Notes: a model not told the origin generated them from the letters alone. A stretch of DNA of 64,000 nt from Plantago elongata (GCA_036897095.1 JAYMSP010000085.1:25153-89152); one strand, 5' to 3'. Positions 1 through 12,100 are shown, numbered from the stretch's first letter. Numbers and translations: made by a program.

Positions 1-2068
1 CTCAGGACGTGGGACTTCGGGAGCTTAATTTATATCAAAGATCTCACAGCTTAGATCAGTGGAATCAAATGTAGATTACGAATTCAAATTATGTTGAAGA
101 AGAACAATCAAACAGCATCCATGCATATATTCCCAACCGAGAGGAGAGGATCCTTATTTCTTAATCAGGTTCCTGATAGAAACAAACTGATGTACTTGAT
201 TAATCATGTCAATTTCATGATATGGGTTTACTATACATCACATTATGGTCGCACACAAATGATACTTTAAATATTATATTATATACCACGTACAATATAT
301 GTTATACTGTATAAAACATTTAAAAACTGAAGGAATTGATTCGACCTATGTAATCGACCAGAGATCAATAGCCTACAAGTAGTTGTATGCTCTCATTTTA
401 TTTATAAATATACCTTAGCGTGACAACACAAAGGTTTACCAACTGATTATCTAAAAGCACAAGAGATGTGAAGCATATGATATTCTAAATGGAGAGTCAA
501 GAGTGTAGTTGACGCAGTAACACCAAAAATCAACTGGCATGCTAAATCCAACTCCTGAAATCCATCATTTTAGGCAATCCAAATTCAACCGTGCACATTA
601 CAAAATTCCAATTGAAGAATTTCACATCATAATTGCTAATAATTAAATAATTAGTGGTGTATGCATCATCATCATCATGTGATTTGGAATCTTAGACTAT
701 ATTGTTGTAATCTTACGCTTTCACACGGGTTTATTGCTGAATTCATGAACAAGAATTTGACTGGCTAGCTGAGCTGGTATGAACAGCACAGAACTGTTGA
801 GTAGTTTAATTACCAGAACTGAAGATTCGGATAAGACCAAACAGTTGAATTCTTAAATTTGTTTGCTTTAATGTTGAAATGGCAGGCAAAGACTTAAGCC
901 CGTGATTTCCAGTGGAGAATTTAGAGCCCCTGTGTTGGATTTCTAGTTGGGGATGTTTGTGTTTATGATCATGAATCATGACCTAATTGTACTCCAAAAG
1001 TGATGGAAATGGAAAATAGTGAAAGGTCTCAGACTCTCGATTCAATCATTATGAAATCCTTATGGGATTCAAAACTAATAAAAACACTTAAAATATTTTC
1101 ATGCATCATAGGTTTTATTTATTGTTATTATTGAAACATCGATCCGGACTCATTTTCGATGAACATAACGTTTCATTTTCTATTTAGTGATATTTAATTT
1201 GAACTTTAAAGTAAGGTTGTGTACATATTGGAATTCTTTACAATGGTATTATTTCCGTTAACAATAAAACAATCGCATACAATATATCTTGTTTATATGC
1301 TTTTAGAACTTGAACTATCAGGTAGGTAGGTTGTTTATGTGTAACAATTTGTGACACGATTTAAAAACGTTGCAAAACACGAAAAAGTACATTAATGAAT
1401 GTTGGTTCCGTTAGAATAAACCTACCTATATGACATGTTCGACACATGGGTCTGAATCTTGTCGTCCCATAAGTTCTTCCAACATCATCGTAATCAGGCC
1501 AAACATTTAGATGGATAGAACACACTAACATCCAACGTTTCAACTTTCTATCTTAATCGAAATTTTTAGTACGTAATTCGATATTGACTACTCAATAGCG
1601 CAATTGTCGTACAATTTGATCGAATTGGTCCCACACATACTCCCTATGCTTCAATTAGGTCATTGTTTCCCTAGCTCCCCTTGGCTGCAAATATTAATTC
1701 AATGTTTACCCTATATAGCATGGGTGAGAATAGATTGAGATAGAAGATCGATCATACCAAAGAGGGGATTATGGAGATGGCAAATATCAAGAAGATGATG
1801 AAAATTGAAAAGGGTTCACCTAAATCAATCAAGCCCAACAAATATATTTGGGCCCAACAACCATCCATTAACAAAAAATGACAACAAAACCCCCCGCCAA
1901 ACAGATTTGAAATCAGCCAGCTGTAAAACACACAAAATATCCACCAAAATAAATTCGACCGTTGGAATATTTAACCAAACACACAATTTTCAAATACGGC
2001 AAAATCACCTCTCTTAAACTCACACAAAAACCCCTTTCACTTTCTCTCATCAATTAACCTACAAAACA
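1..2068. other. Intergenic, no gene recognised
   Basis: This is AT-rich sequence with no open frame that resembles a known protein. A short ATG-led frame of about 33 codons begins at 1771 (MEMANIKKMMK...) and stops before the phosphatase gene. It could be an upstream ORF, but it shows no conserved motif. The last 100 bases (about 1970-2068) are CA-rich, as is common in plant 5' UTRs, and probably hold the leader of the next gene. Confidence 0.5.
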
Positions 2069-2941
2069 ATGGTGTCAAAAATGGCGAAAAGAACCCCAAC
2101 AAAATCCATCAAGAACCGCAAAACCACCAACCCTCGCCGCAAAAAGACTCCGATCAACAATTCCTCCGCCACCAAATCATTCGTAGCCTCAATCAACAAG
2201 TCCATCTACACTTGCCAACGCCGATTGATCAAGATCTTCACCAAGCTCGCCCGTATCGCCACGCCGAAGAAAACGCCGAAGAAGAAGGGCTACCAGGTGT
2301 TACAAAAAGTCCCTGCTGGTCTCCCTGGACTCACAGTGAGACGCTCTCTGTTCAGTGACAAAATTATGCTTCCGCCTTCACAGTCGGGTAGAAAAACTGT
2401 CTTTCTTGACTTGGACGAGACGTTGGTACATTCCGCTTCGAGCCCACCTCCTGAAAAGTACGATTTCGTGGTTAGGCCGGTGATCGACGGAGAGAAAGTC
2501 GAGTTTTACGTTTTGAAAAGGCCGTTTGTGGATGAATTTCTTGAGTTTTTGAGTGAGAGGTTTGAAATTGTGGTGTTTACTGCCGGAGTCGAGGAGTATG
2601 CGTCGCGTGTGCTCGACAGGTTGGACTTTAGGAAGCTGATTTCGCACCGTCTGTATCGAACTTCGTGCAAGGAAATGGATGGGAAGTTTGTCAAGGACTT
2701 GGCTGATATTGGGAGGGAGCTGAAGAATGTGGTGATTGTGGATGATAACCCGAATTCGTACTTTCTTCAGCCTGATAATGGGGTTCCAATTAGGCCATTT
2801 GTTGATGATCTTGGAGATGATGAGTTGAAGAAGATGATTGAGTTTTTCAGAGGGTTTGATTCGGTTGGAGATACTCGTGAGGCTGTGAAGGTGTACGTTG
2901 CTGATCAGGAAAAGGAGAGTACAACTCAGTGTTGTGTTTGA
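2069..2941 (+). CDS. HAD-family SCP1-like small CTD phosphatase
   Basis: This intronless gene encodes 290 aa. Residues 1-72 are very basic (Lys/Arg/Thr/Pro-rich), which could give nuclear or organellar targeting. From about residue 108 there is an FCP1-homology/NIF phosphatase domain: the catalytic HAD motif DLDET at 114-118, followed by LVHS; FTAGVEEYA (motif II region); and VVIVDDNP (motif III/IV). Family knowledge: these enzymes are Mg2+-dependent, form a phospho-aspartate intermediate at the first Asp, and remove phosphate from Ser/Thr, classically on the RNA polymerase II CTD. The domain is full length and all catalytic Asp residues are present, so the protein should be active. The ATG at 2069 is the first in a long frame, and a second in-frame Met lies 4 codons on. 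The true substrate cannot be read from sequence; plant SCP-like proteins are diverse. Confidence 0.9.
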   Translation: MVSKMAKRTPTKSIKNRKTTNPRRKKTPINNSSATKSFVASINKSIYTCQRRLIKIFTKLARIATPKKTPKKKGYQVLQKVPAGLPGLTVRRSLFSDKIMLPPSQSGRKTVFLDLDETLVHSASSPPPEKYDFVVRPVIDGEKVEFYVLKRPFVDEFLEFLSERFEIVVFTAGVEEYASRVLDRLDFRKLISHRLYRTSCKEMDGKFVKDLADIGRELKNVVIVDDNPNSYFLQPDNGVPIRPFVDDLGDDELKKMIEFFRGFDSVGDTREAVKVYVADQEKESTTQCCV

Positions 2942-3311
2942 ATGTTTGCTTTGATTGTGTGTCATCTTTTTCAAGAATTGAACGGATTGTGTTCAATTTT
3001 GAAGTTTAAAAGGAAACAGTCTAGGAATCAATCTTTTAGTTTGTTTAGCTTCTTCTTCAATCTATAATGGAATCAATTTCTATTTTGGACTGCCATTTTT
3101 TTTATAGGATTTGTTTCTCTTTTTCCCTTTTTGAGACTGTTTCATAAACACATGAAGCAATTTCGTGTACATGATCTTTTGTGAGAAATCTTAGGCCTCG
3201 AAAAGCTTGCGGTGAAACGGAAAAGAATGTAAAAAAATTACCATAATTGACACACATATGTATAGGCCTCGAAAAGCTTATGGTGAAATGGAAAAAAGTT
3301 GAACATAAAAT

Positions 3312-3385
3312 TGGCCCATACAGGTCTCGAACCTGTGACCTTCGCGTTATTAGCACGACGCTCTAACCAACTGAGCTAATGCTAT
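3312..3385 (-). pseudogene. tRNA-Ile(AAT) pseudogene, acceptor stem broken
   Basis: The D arm, anticodon arm (loop CTAATAA, anticodon AAT), variable loop, T arm and 3' acceptor strand are the same as in the two intact neighbours. The 5' acceptor strand is ATAGCAT instead of GGCCCAT, so four of seven acceptor base pairs (positions 1-4) are lost. The change lies at the edge of the tRNA and runs into a rearranged 5' flank, which suggests a small deletion/replacement rather than point decay. The internal A and B boxes are intact, so it might still be transcribed, but the product should not fold or mature normally. Confidence 0.85.
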
Positions 3386-3483
3386 GAAAGGTAAAGGAAT
3401 GTAAAAGAACTCACCATAATTGACACATATAGATAGACCTCGAAAAGCTTGTGGTGAAACGGAAGAAAGGTGAACTTATTTAA

Positions 3484-3557
3484 TGGCCCATACAGGTCTC
3501 GAACCTGTGACCTTCGCGTTATTAGCACGACGCTCTAACCAACTGAGCTAATGGGCC
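3484..3557 (-). tRNA. tRNA-Ile (anticodon AAT)
   Basis: This is a 74-nt cloverleaf: acceptor GGCCCAT/ATGGGCC with discriminator A, D arm GCTC/GAGC, anticodon stem TCGTG/CGCGA with loop CTAATAA (anticodon AAT, read as IAU after deamination), and T arm ACAGG/CCTGT with loop TTCGAGA. All stems pair. The A box (TAGCTCAGTTGG) and B box (GGTTCGAGACC) are present. The T run just downstream, which serves as the pol III terminator in copies 1 and 3, is interrupted here (CCTTTCTTCC), so termination may be less efficient. Confidence 0.95.
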
Positions 3558-3668
3558 AGATGAGAAGGAAAATGGAAAAGAATGTAAAACAAATTACCAT
3601 AATTGACACATATAGATGGGCCTCGAAAAGCTTTTGGTGAAACGGAAAAAAGATTAACTTATTATTAT

Positions 3669-3742
3669 TGGCCCATACAGGTCTCGAACCTGTGACCTTC
3701 GCGTTATTAGCACGACGCTCTAACCAACTGAGCTAATGGGCC
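3669..3742 (-). tRNA. tRNA-Ile (anticodon AAT)
   Basis: The 74-nt sequence is identical to the copy at 3484-3557, with all four stems paired and anticodon AAT. A clean run of six T residues on the transcribed side lies about 16 nt past the 3' end and would serve as a pol III terminator. With its sister copies it forms a local tandem array. Confidence 0.95.
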
Positions 3743-3760
3743 AGATGAAATTTAGTCGTT

Positions 3761-4392
3761 TAATTAAAGAATTGGTAGCGTACTTATTTCATTCCACTTC
3801 AAGAACTCTGGTGGAAAGAATGAAAGGAAAATGTAAATCCGTAGAGTTTCTGTTAGACAGACAAGCATGCTTTACATGTCAATGGTGGGTTTCTGTACCA
3901 TACTTTCTACGGTAACCTAGTCTTGTAAGAATTTAATACGGAACACATAACTTAAAATTTTAATATGTCTCTATTTTTAATTAATAAAATAATGCCATAT
4001 CATCTACAAGTTCAAAGTTATAAAAAAAGATGTTGAATCAGTCCATTTATAATCAGTTGAAATGCTTTTACTATCATATACGAATACGATAGTATAATTC
4101 GCTTACTAAGTTATATTTTTGTAGTAATTTCAATAGTATGCTTAATTCGTTTACAATTTGAAGGTAATTCAGTCGCACCCTTCTACGTATAATGTGTCTA
4201 TATTCATTATTTACCCTTCATGAATCATGGTTTCAAATTCATACTCTGTCCTAATTATGGCTCTAGATCCCATCCGTGTCCAAATGGATCCGAGATGGTT
4301 CCAAGTTCTCGTCCACCGAGAATCCCTGGATGTTACATGTCTAGAATCCAGATACAGTTCAAGTTGATTCGAACACTATTAGATACAGACAA
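3761..4392. other. Intergenic, no gene recognised
   Basis: AT-rich spacer between the tRNA array and the hAT element. Around 4255-4340 there is a patch with GATCC/GAGAT-type words similar to the subterminal motifs of the hAT element, but I could not define a second insertion there. Confidence 0.5.
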
Positions 4393-5241
4393 GATCCTAA
4401 CCATGGATTAAAATCTCGTTTCGGGAGGTTATCTCAGTCTTTCAAAATTCTGAGACGTTTCGATGCATCTCGGAAAAGTTTCTATCGGCCACAAAAACAT
4501 AGTAAACTACAAATTTTCTTTGGATCAATAAGAAGATTTTTATTTCATGACAAAAAACATCTTCCACTAGTATTATAACTCCATAAATATATATAAAATA
4601 ACATCTATAAAAATCATCAAGTCCATCGTTACTACTTACTAGCATAACAATTCATAACCATAAAAAAATAAGAGAAAAGTAACTCCAAAACAAAAAAAAA
4701 TCACAATTAATCCATGGACAATATAATTAAACAACTTGAGCTAAATTCTTCTACAAACTTGATCTTCCATCCTCCATCCATGATGATTGAAATATTACTC
4801 CACACCACAACTCATCCAAAGTTTTGTTGATATAAAACAGAACAAATTAAGTTACTGATTTCACTTCATTACTTGCACAACAAAATGTCTAAATTATACG
4901 CAATCACAGAAGTAAGAAAGAACATAGAATTAGAAGAAAGAAAACAGCAAACGTTTATTAAGCTTGCCTTAGCATCTTGATCGACGACTTCCTTGATCTT
5001 CATCTTGAGTGCAATACTCAAAGTCTTGTTCTTCTGTGAAGTATATACTTTTCTGGCTAACATCATTTATATTCTGGTTCATGTTATCTTCAACTACTAA
5101 ATCATGTGCACTTCCAATTGTATCTAAGTCATCAAATTCATCATCATCCTGAACCTCAATTACCTTTTATTTTCCCTTATTTGGTATTGCATCTTCCAAT
5201 GTAGGACATAGTCTCTCAACCCATGTAGTCATAAATCTCAT

Positions 5242-7664
5242 CTAGAAGAGCATCCCAGGATCATATAACCACTCCAGAAGAACATCATCAGGATCATATA
5301 ACCACTCCAGAAGAACATCATCATCTTCAAATATGTGGTTTAAATCAAGCGGCTCAAAATTTATTTCAACTTTAACTCAATCCTTTAGAAGGTGACGCAA
5401 TCTTAATCTCATATTGTAATGAGCATACACCAACCTCTCTAACTTATCATAGCTTAAACGGTTACGCACTTTGGAATGAATAAGAGCAAATGTGCTCCAA
5501 TTCCTTTCACAACCACTAGCTGATGATGTTTGAGACAATACTCGAAGAGCTATTCTTCTCAAATTAGGGGCATCAGTACCAAAATTGAACCACCATTCCG
5601 CTGGAATTAATGAATATATTTAGAATTTGTATTATTTAGATGAGAATTTTAAAAAAAAATCATAACCTGGTTCAGTTTTTTTCCTGCCTTTTATTGCTGC
5701 AGAATCAGCAAATTCATACATGGCCTCTCGAAAGTATTTTCCCTGTTTAGTGAAGTAGTACAGTGATAATTAGACAACCAACCAAATCTATTTTTAACAT
5801 ATACATAAAATATCAAACTTATATACCTCATTAAGTGCCAAGGCAGCAGCTTTGTCATAATATGGCTCAAGCTTCTGCACTACTCTCTCAAGTGCTTCTA
5901 ACAACTCGGGTTTATTTGAGAGCTCTGAATCATAGTGATATGCAGGATTCAAGTAATATGCTGAAACAAAACAGGATCACCGATACGATAAAGTTATTAA
6001 AATTACAATTACAATAAAAAAAAGAGATTGAAATATTACCTGCTAGATGAATGTTTCTTATCATTTGATTTTCCAATCTCCCATCATTGATTTTCCAATC
6101 TCCCATCAATGATATCACAATATTGTTTATGTGATTTGGGCAATGCTGACTTAATGGCTAATCTACTCAACCTCATGCCTTCATAAACATATCCCATTGT
6201 CGATTGCCTCTCCCCATCCACCACATACCACATGTAGAACTTTTGACACAGGTTCATGTAAATTACATATAACCTTTGTATTCTTCCAAAATAATGGATT
6301 CGAGATTATTGTTTCTATTTGTTTCGCCTTTGGATCCTTGCTTGCTCTACTAGTCACCCATTCTTGGGATGTAAACATTCTTTGCAAGTTTGTCTTTTGC
6401 TCCTCAATACTATCAACTGATATGTAATTAGTGGCGAATCGTGTGGCACGAGGACGCAACAAATTCTGTCCACTTGTGAATGTTCTCATGAGAGCAAGAA
6501 CTTTATTGTGATTGTATATGAAATTTGACACTTTTTTCGCCTCTTCAACGATGGATTTTACTTGTGGCTTGTCTGCAAAATCTTCAAGAATTAGGTCGAT
6601 ACAGTGGGCTGCACAAGGGATCAATACAAATCTTCCTTTTTCTCATTAACAACTCTCCAGCTTTTTTGTACGCGGAACCATTGTCTGTTATCACCTGAAC
6701 AACATACTTCTCACCAATCTCCTCCAAAACATCATCCATGATTTATCTATGTCGGATGCATCAATGGACTTGTGAAATACTATTTTTCCATCACAATATT
6801 CTCAGAAAATTTATTATCGACAACTTCATTGTTGAAGTCCACCCGTCACAATTATTGTAACTCCATATGTATCCCACTTCTTCTTGAAGTTGCCCACATA
6901 TTCTTGTATTTCTTCAATCTCAGCATCCAGAATAGGCCCTGTGATCTCATAAGGTGCTGGACCTTTTACTCCAGGTCCTGCCTTGGAAATCTCATCAATT
7001 GCGGCTTGAAAGTATGGATTGTCAGCTGCATTAGGTGGGATGTTACTAAAAATGAACCACTTGCCAATTGCATGTTTTGCTGTCTTGAATGAGCTATTGC
7101 CTCTCACCATGTTAGGGATTTTTTTGTTGGGTGCACTCTCTATTTCTGTAAATTGAAGGATACATCTCTTCAATGCTCAATGATTTCTTATTTTTTCCAA
7201 ACAACTCATTAACTTTCCTCTGTCTCTGTCCATGATGAGATGAATTCCCTGCATTTCCGCTCGCTTCTTTGACTGAATTTCGCATGGCAATCTTCAACTG
7301 TTGTTTCTCAAGCGCTGACATTTCATCGTCATCAAATTCATCACCAAGTGGATCAAAGTCACCATATTTTCTTCGTAAAGGCTCTAATAATGTCTCTCTC
7401 AATGCCGTTTTTTGTGCCTTGACTTGTACATTTTCCCCCTTTTTCTTTAGTATATGCTCTCTCATAGATTTTAAAACATGTGTAGGACATTTATCACACC
7501 TTCCCACGAAGTACCTGCAATGTGCTCTTTCAACCCCTTGAGACACCTCCAACACGCATTTCTTTACCACAATATCTGCATCTTGTCCACATGCGATTAT
7601 TACTTATCATTTCACCATGTTGCCATCCTATGTCTTGCTTTCTTTTGATGGGTTTTAGTGGCAT
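5242..7664 (-). pseudogene. hAT transposase pseudogene (BED, DUF659, hAT-C)
   Basis: Reading from 7664 downward, the pieces of a plant hAT transposase appear in order but in shifting frames. First is a BED-type zinc finger (GWQHGEM..., CRYC, then KEHIAG after a frameshift), followed by a linker with MREHILKKK. Next come the DUF659 region with a CDGWT core near 6835-6850 (again frameshifted), CAAHCIDLILED near 6600, and the C-terminal dimerisation domain (AEWWFNFG, ASGCERNWSTF, LVYAHYNMRLR) at 5377-5605. A TGA interrupts the frame at 5377-5379. A spacer near 5605-5810 looks intronic. Family role: excises and inserts DNA with 8-bp target duplications. The multiple frame breaks mean it cannot encode an active enzyme, though its ends could still be moved in trans. 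Confidence 0.85.
5263..5335. repeat. 33-bp tandem duplication in transposase tail
   Basis: Two adjacent copies of a 33-bp unit (starting AGGATCATATAACC) lie near the 3' end of the hAT pseudogene. On the coding strand they read as two copies of the 11-residue block DDVLLEWLYDP, downstream of the premature stop. Confidence 0.85.
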
Positions 7665-8499
7665 AACTATGTGTCTGTTTGATTAAGAAGTAAAATTCAG
7701 TAAAAAGTAAGCAGCTTGCTTTTGCCAACTGCTTGCTTAATTAATCCACAAAAGATCATGCAACCATCACAGTCACTAGATATATTATGTAAATTGTAGG
7801 CAAGGACATTCCCTGATCTAGGAACTTAAACAAACAGTACAAAATTAAAGTAAACACACAGGCTCCTAATACTATCTACAAAGTTGAAGGAAACACACAT
7901 TCTCTTACACTCATTGACTACCTTGTTTTACCATAACTATTTCAATTTTCCCTCCTTTCTTCTATTCTAACAATTGGAGTAGTTTATTAACTAGTCACTC
8001 ATAACTCTGTTATTGGAATCAAAACTCAAACATAAACACCAATGGTTGAAACAAGAATCAAAGTAAAAAGTTCAATACAATTTGCAGAAACATGGTGCCT
8101 GGCTGGCTATTTGATTTTGAAGCAGAGAGTGCGAAGCCGATGAAGAAGAACAACAGAGCCAAAAGAAATAACCTTCAGCTTCAGCAGTCAGCACTTCACG
8201 TTGCTTTGTATTGCTTATTGAGCCTCTATTTTGGCTAGTTAAAGAGGTTTGAAAATTGGGGGATTTTTTTTCCAAATTACAGAGATTGCCGTTAATTGAA
8301 TTCCTAAACCGATACGAGATGTAGAAAACAGGCCTGTATCGAGGTTTCCGTCCGAGATTTCCGAGATACGCCGAGATTTCATAGAAACCCATGACAATCG
8401 GCAAGCCAGAGCTGTATCGACTCGGTTCCAATGAAATCCGATATTTTCCATACAGAACGACAGAAACGGATAGAGATTTGGATCCATGATCCTAACCAT

Positions 8500-9183
8500 T
8501 CAGAACATTATATTCTGCATGGTCTATTCTGCATTATTTACTCCTTGTATTACCAATTCCTGTTTCGATTACATTAACAACATACAAAGAGTCGGAACTT
8601 TCAATCACAGCGAACTAGATTGATCATCAATCACTCCTTGCTCCATAGTGAAGGGCGAAGTATAAGTAGCCCCAGCTAAAGTCTACAGTGTATTATACGT
8701 TTGTACTTAAATGGACGGGAAATGAATACTCGCGTTTGGTTTGCATACGAAAAGTAAACCGGGATCAAATATGAACAACAGCTTGGTTACAAAGTTGGAA
8801 CTCAAGTGAAGAGCTCTACTATAATAATATGAGATCTCTACAACAAAATTTTAAGACAGTTTGATATCTCAAGTACATACATTCCAGTTACAAGAATCAT
8901 ACAGCACACCGATAAATATTACAAGTATTCTGCAAACGATAAAGAATGAAAAGAATTTGCCAGATAAAATACGAGTAGGAAAATCTGCCAATAAAAAGAG
9001 CAGAACCAACTACATAACTATTTATAATTTAATTGTGTCAAGTTTAGGACATGGAGATGGATACAACAACAATAAGAGTACTGAATCTGCTCTTACTGTG
9101 TACTTTGAGAAACCACAAGGATCAACACACTATTTCAACAAAGTTGCACAGAGGCAGATACATCAATATTAGGTAACAAGCCA
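8500..9183. other. Spacer and probable 3' end of BEH4-like gene
   Basis: I recognise no gene here. The 104-codon frame on the plus strand at 8861-9172 is lysine/asparagine-rich, matches no known family, and probably lies across the 3' UTR of the minus-strand BES1/BZR1-family gene. Confidence 0.45.
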
Positions 9184-12100
9184 TCACCTGAAATTCAAGT
9201 ATCATATAATTAGCCAAGTTTAACAGAAACGAAGACGGCAATGATAGAAATGACAAGTGGTAGGGCAGAGGCTGGTTCTAAAAATAATACCTGGTACGAG
9301 AATTCCCAAGAGTCAACTCAAGATCATCCGGGACACACTCGTCATGTATTTTCTCTCCTTCCCATGCTTTAACCAATCCAGTCATGTTACTTCCAAATGC
9401 GAATTCAGATGAAATTGCATCTGACATTGGTATATCAGCCGTTTGGTCGAATCCTGCGGTAATAGCAGGCGAGCAGGTACCACTTTGGCCAGGTGTCCAC
9501 ATTCGAGACCCACCATTGGAAAAGGGTTCCTTGAGGGTGAAAGGATTTTGTGCCACAAGGCTGAATGTGGGAGATGAAGGTTCATCTTGAGGAGTTTGGA
9601 CACCAGAAAGCCAACCTGAATCTGGTGGAGTTTGCATACCAGGACTTTGAGGGGTCGAAGATGCTAAAAATGGAAAATGTTGCCCAGGCCAGGCTGAGTG
9701 GGCAGTTGGGTCATCCCAGTTGCCGTTCATTCTTGGAGTTCGGGCAGTAGGTGAGCTTAATGGAGGGGTGACCGGAGCACTTATAGAACCTCCCGGAATG
9801 TAAAGATGATGGGGAAGCTGCTTAGATGAATTATTGCCAGATGACAGGTTCTTTAGCCATGGGATGAGAGAGTTGGGATCATTGTTATTGACATTGGCAG
9901 CGTAATGGGATGGACTTGCAAAGGAAGAAGACGCTGGGCTAGGGTTGAATGAGGCTCCTGGACTTGGTTGATATGATGTGCAAGGACTCACAGCTGCTGA
10001 GCTCATCATGTCCATGCGTTCCACAGGCTTACATCCCTGACAAAAATGGAGAATTTCCACATATCAGATAATGCTTGAGATAGGATATGCATTTTCAGGT
10101 CCCTGATGAATATGTTTTCCTGCAAAAGTTTAAAAGTAACACTAGAAGGCCCAAAATGCGCATCAACATGGTACAACTGCTTATAAAATTACATACAGGA
10201 CTTCAAGTCTGGGTAATGGCCAGGATACAAGGTTAGAACTTTATCGTGGCCAAAAGATAAATAATATGGTACATGTAATTTCTCAAAATAAAGGAGCGGC
10301 CATTAAAATTCCAGCTGATTTGCCAGAGGTTTGACCATACATGTCCCAGAAACTAGACATCTTCGAATCACATGAACATGACTACATTTCACACAACTGA
10401 GTTTTGTTAACAAGTACTTTGCCAGTCCTGATTTTGTCAAGAGATTTAGTTGAGTTAAATGCACTATTATTCCTCTAATCTCTATTAATAGAAATAAAGC
10501 AGTCTAATCACAAACATTAAATAAGTGAACTTTCATATATGTGTTTTACCATAAATTTTTAGTTTAGGCAAGGGGAAATATATACCTACAAGCACAGATG
10601 TACCCATAATTGACAAACGAAGAAAGATAACATCCCTATCATTTTAGGAAAGAGGAAGTAGATGTCTCTGAAAGGTGTCAAACGCATGCTGAGAGATCAG
10701 TGGAAAAACCATTAATCATGATATCTGACAACAATTATCCAAGAAGAGTGCTATAGGTCAAGATTGGTGTGCTTTGGACAGAAGCAGGTGCATTTTAACC
10801 CTTCGTGAAACAAATTCATTCCGACGAAGTTGGTTTGAGAATTCACAAGAACAAATGAACCAGGATATTCTCACGAGAATCAGAAACTAGGGAGTGATCT
10901 ACTAGGTGTAGTAATTTGTTATCATCTAGACATCTACTAGCTAAATTAATGCATCCATAAGTTTCTTCCCACCATATCTTGTTATAACTTATAACCCAGC
11001 AGACAACTGCAGTTTGCAGGCATAGTTGTTTAGCAGTATCTAATTCGGAACAGAGTACTGCCAACCAGATTACACATAAGTTTAGTTTTTGAGTTAACAG
11101 ATTGTTTAGTAAGAGAAAGCTTCTCAGTATAGACCAGATATTTACAACCAAATAGCTGTGGCCTCATGGGCCTTATCTGATGGCTAAACAAAACCTATTC
11201 CAACTTCCATGTGTGACTAAAATTGGTGCTTGAAGGTTGAGTTTGTTTACACCACCGGTGTCTCTAGTTCAAAACTTTCAAACTTTTAACACAAAAATAA
11301 AGTTTAACATGAGTTTTCACCTTGGTTGTTTTTTCTGGTAGATAAACAAATAGCTACATGGATAATTTGATACTACGTCGGTCCTAAAGTCCTTAACAAA
11401 GTTTCCTTAGAAAGTAAACTTCCAGTAGATTAGAGAAGACAACGGGGTTTGTCCCGTTAAAAGCCTAAAAAAATGACATAACTATTAAAGAGACAACAAA
11501 CTCTGAAAGTAAGGTTAGCAACTGATCTAAACTTAATGAATTAGATAGGTGTATCTTAACTCCACCTAATAGTGCCTCTTTTAGATGGTCACAGAGATCC
11601 CCATAAAACCCCTCAAATATACTTGACCCATATACCATTTTGGAGGGGGTGGGATTCAAAATCTTACTCCTCATTTATTGCATAACTCATTAAATCCGTT
11701 AAATCCCAATTCATCACTACCCGACCAGCATACATCACTCAACCACCTCCAGTAGTCCCCAAATATCAAAAACATAAATAAGTGAATCTCAGATATTGGT
11801 AGTTATTGCCTGTAGTACTCAAAAAAGGAGTCAGTATAGGGAAAATATAGAAAGTTACAGTTAGTTGCATGGTTTTACCAGCAGGTGAGATAGATATTCT
11901 AGTACTGAAATGCCATAATTACCCATTCCAGTGAAGGAAGGGGCATTATTGTCTAGAAACTGGAGATGAGCAAATGGGGTACTGGTACCCATGTGCTTGT
12001 CTGATATCAAGAACACGAGAAAGGTACTGGTCCTCCAGAAATTACACACACTAGTACTAGCAGTAATAAATTTGACTGTATAAAAAGCAGGCACGAAAAC

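Larger units (their letters stand above)
3190..3760. repeat. Tandem array carrying tRNA-Ile copies
   Basis: A unit of about 170-185 bp is repeated. Its flank marker CCTCGAAAAGCTT occurs at 3196, 3267, 3438 and 3621. The last three are each followed by a tRNA-Ile(AAT) copy on the minus strand and by the shared motif TTACCATAATTGACAC or a close variant. The first unit is only 71 bp from the second and contains the flanks but no tRNA, as if the tRNA were deleted between short GGAAAA-type repeats. Confidence 0.85.
4403..8487 (-). mobile_element. hAT-superfamily transposon, degenerate, ends preserved
   Basis: This is a 4.1-kb element flanked by the 12-bp direct repeat GATCCTAACCAT (4393-4404 and 8488-8499). 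If the duplicated target is GATCCTAACC, the two ends form a terminal inverted repeat: ATGGATTAAAATCTC on the left against ATGGATCCAAATCTC on the right (13 of 15). Subterminal regions (4410-4490 and 8280-8480) carry many ATCTCGG/CCGAGAT words, as expected for transposase-binding repeats. Inside is a broken hAT transposase on the minus strand. hAT elements normally make 8-bp duplications, so the exact boundary (8 versus 10 bp) is uncertain. Confidence 0.75.

Noticed and set aside
2378-2974. 198-codon minus-strand frame over the phosphatase gene
   Set aside because: It is the antisense shadow of a strongly conserved HAD domain and has no protein character of its own.
8072-8499. Two minus-strand frames at the right end of the hAT element
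   Set aside because: They lie in subterminal repeat sequence (ATCTCGG words) and do not resemble any protein.
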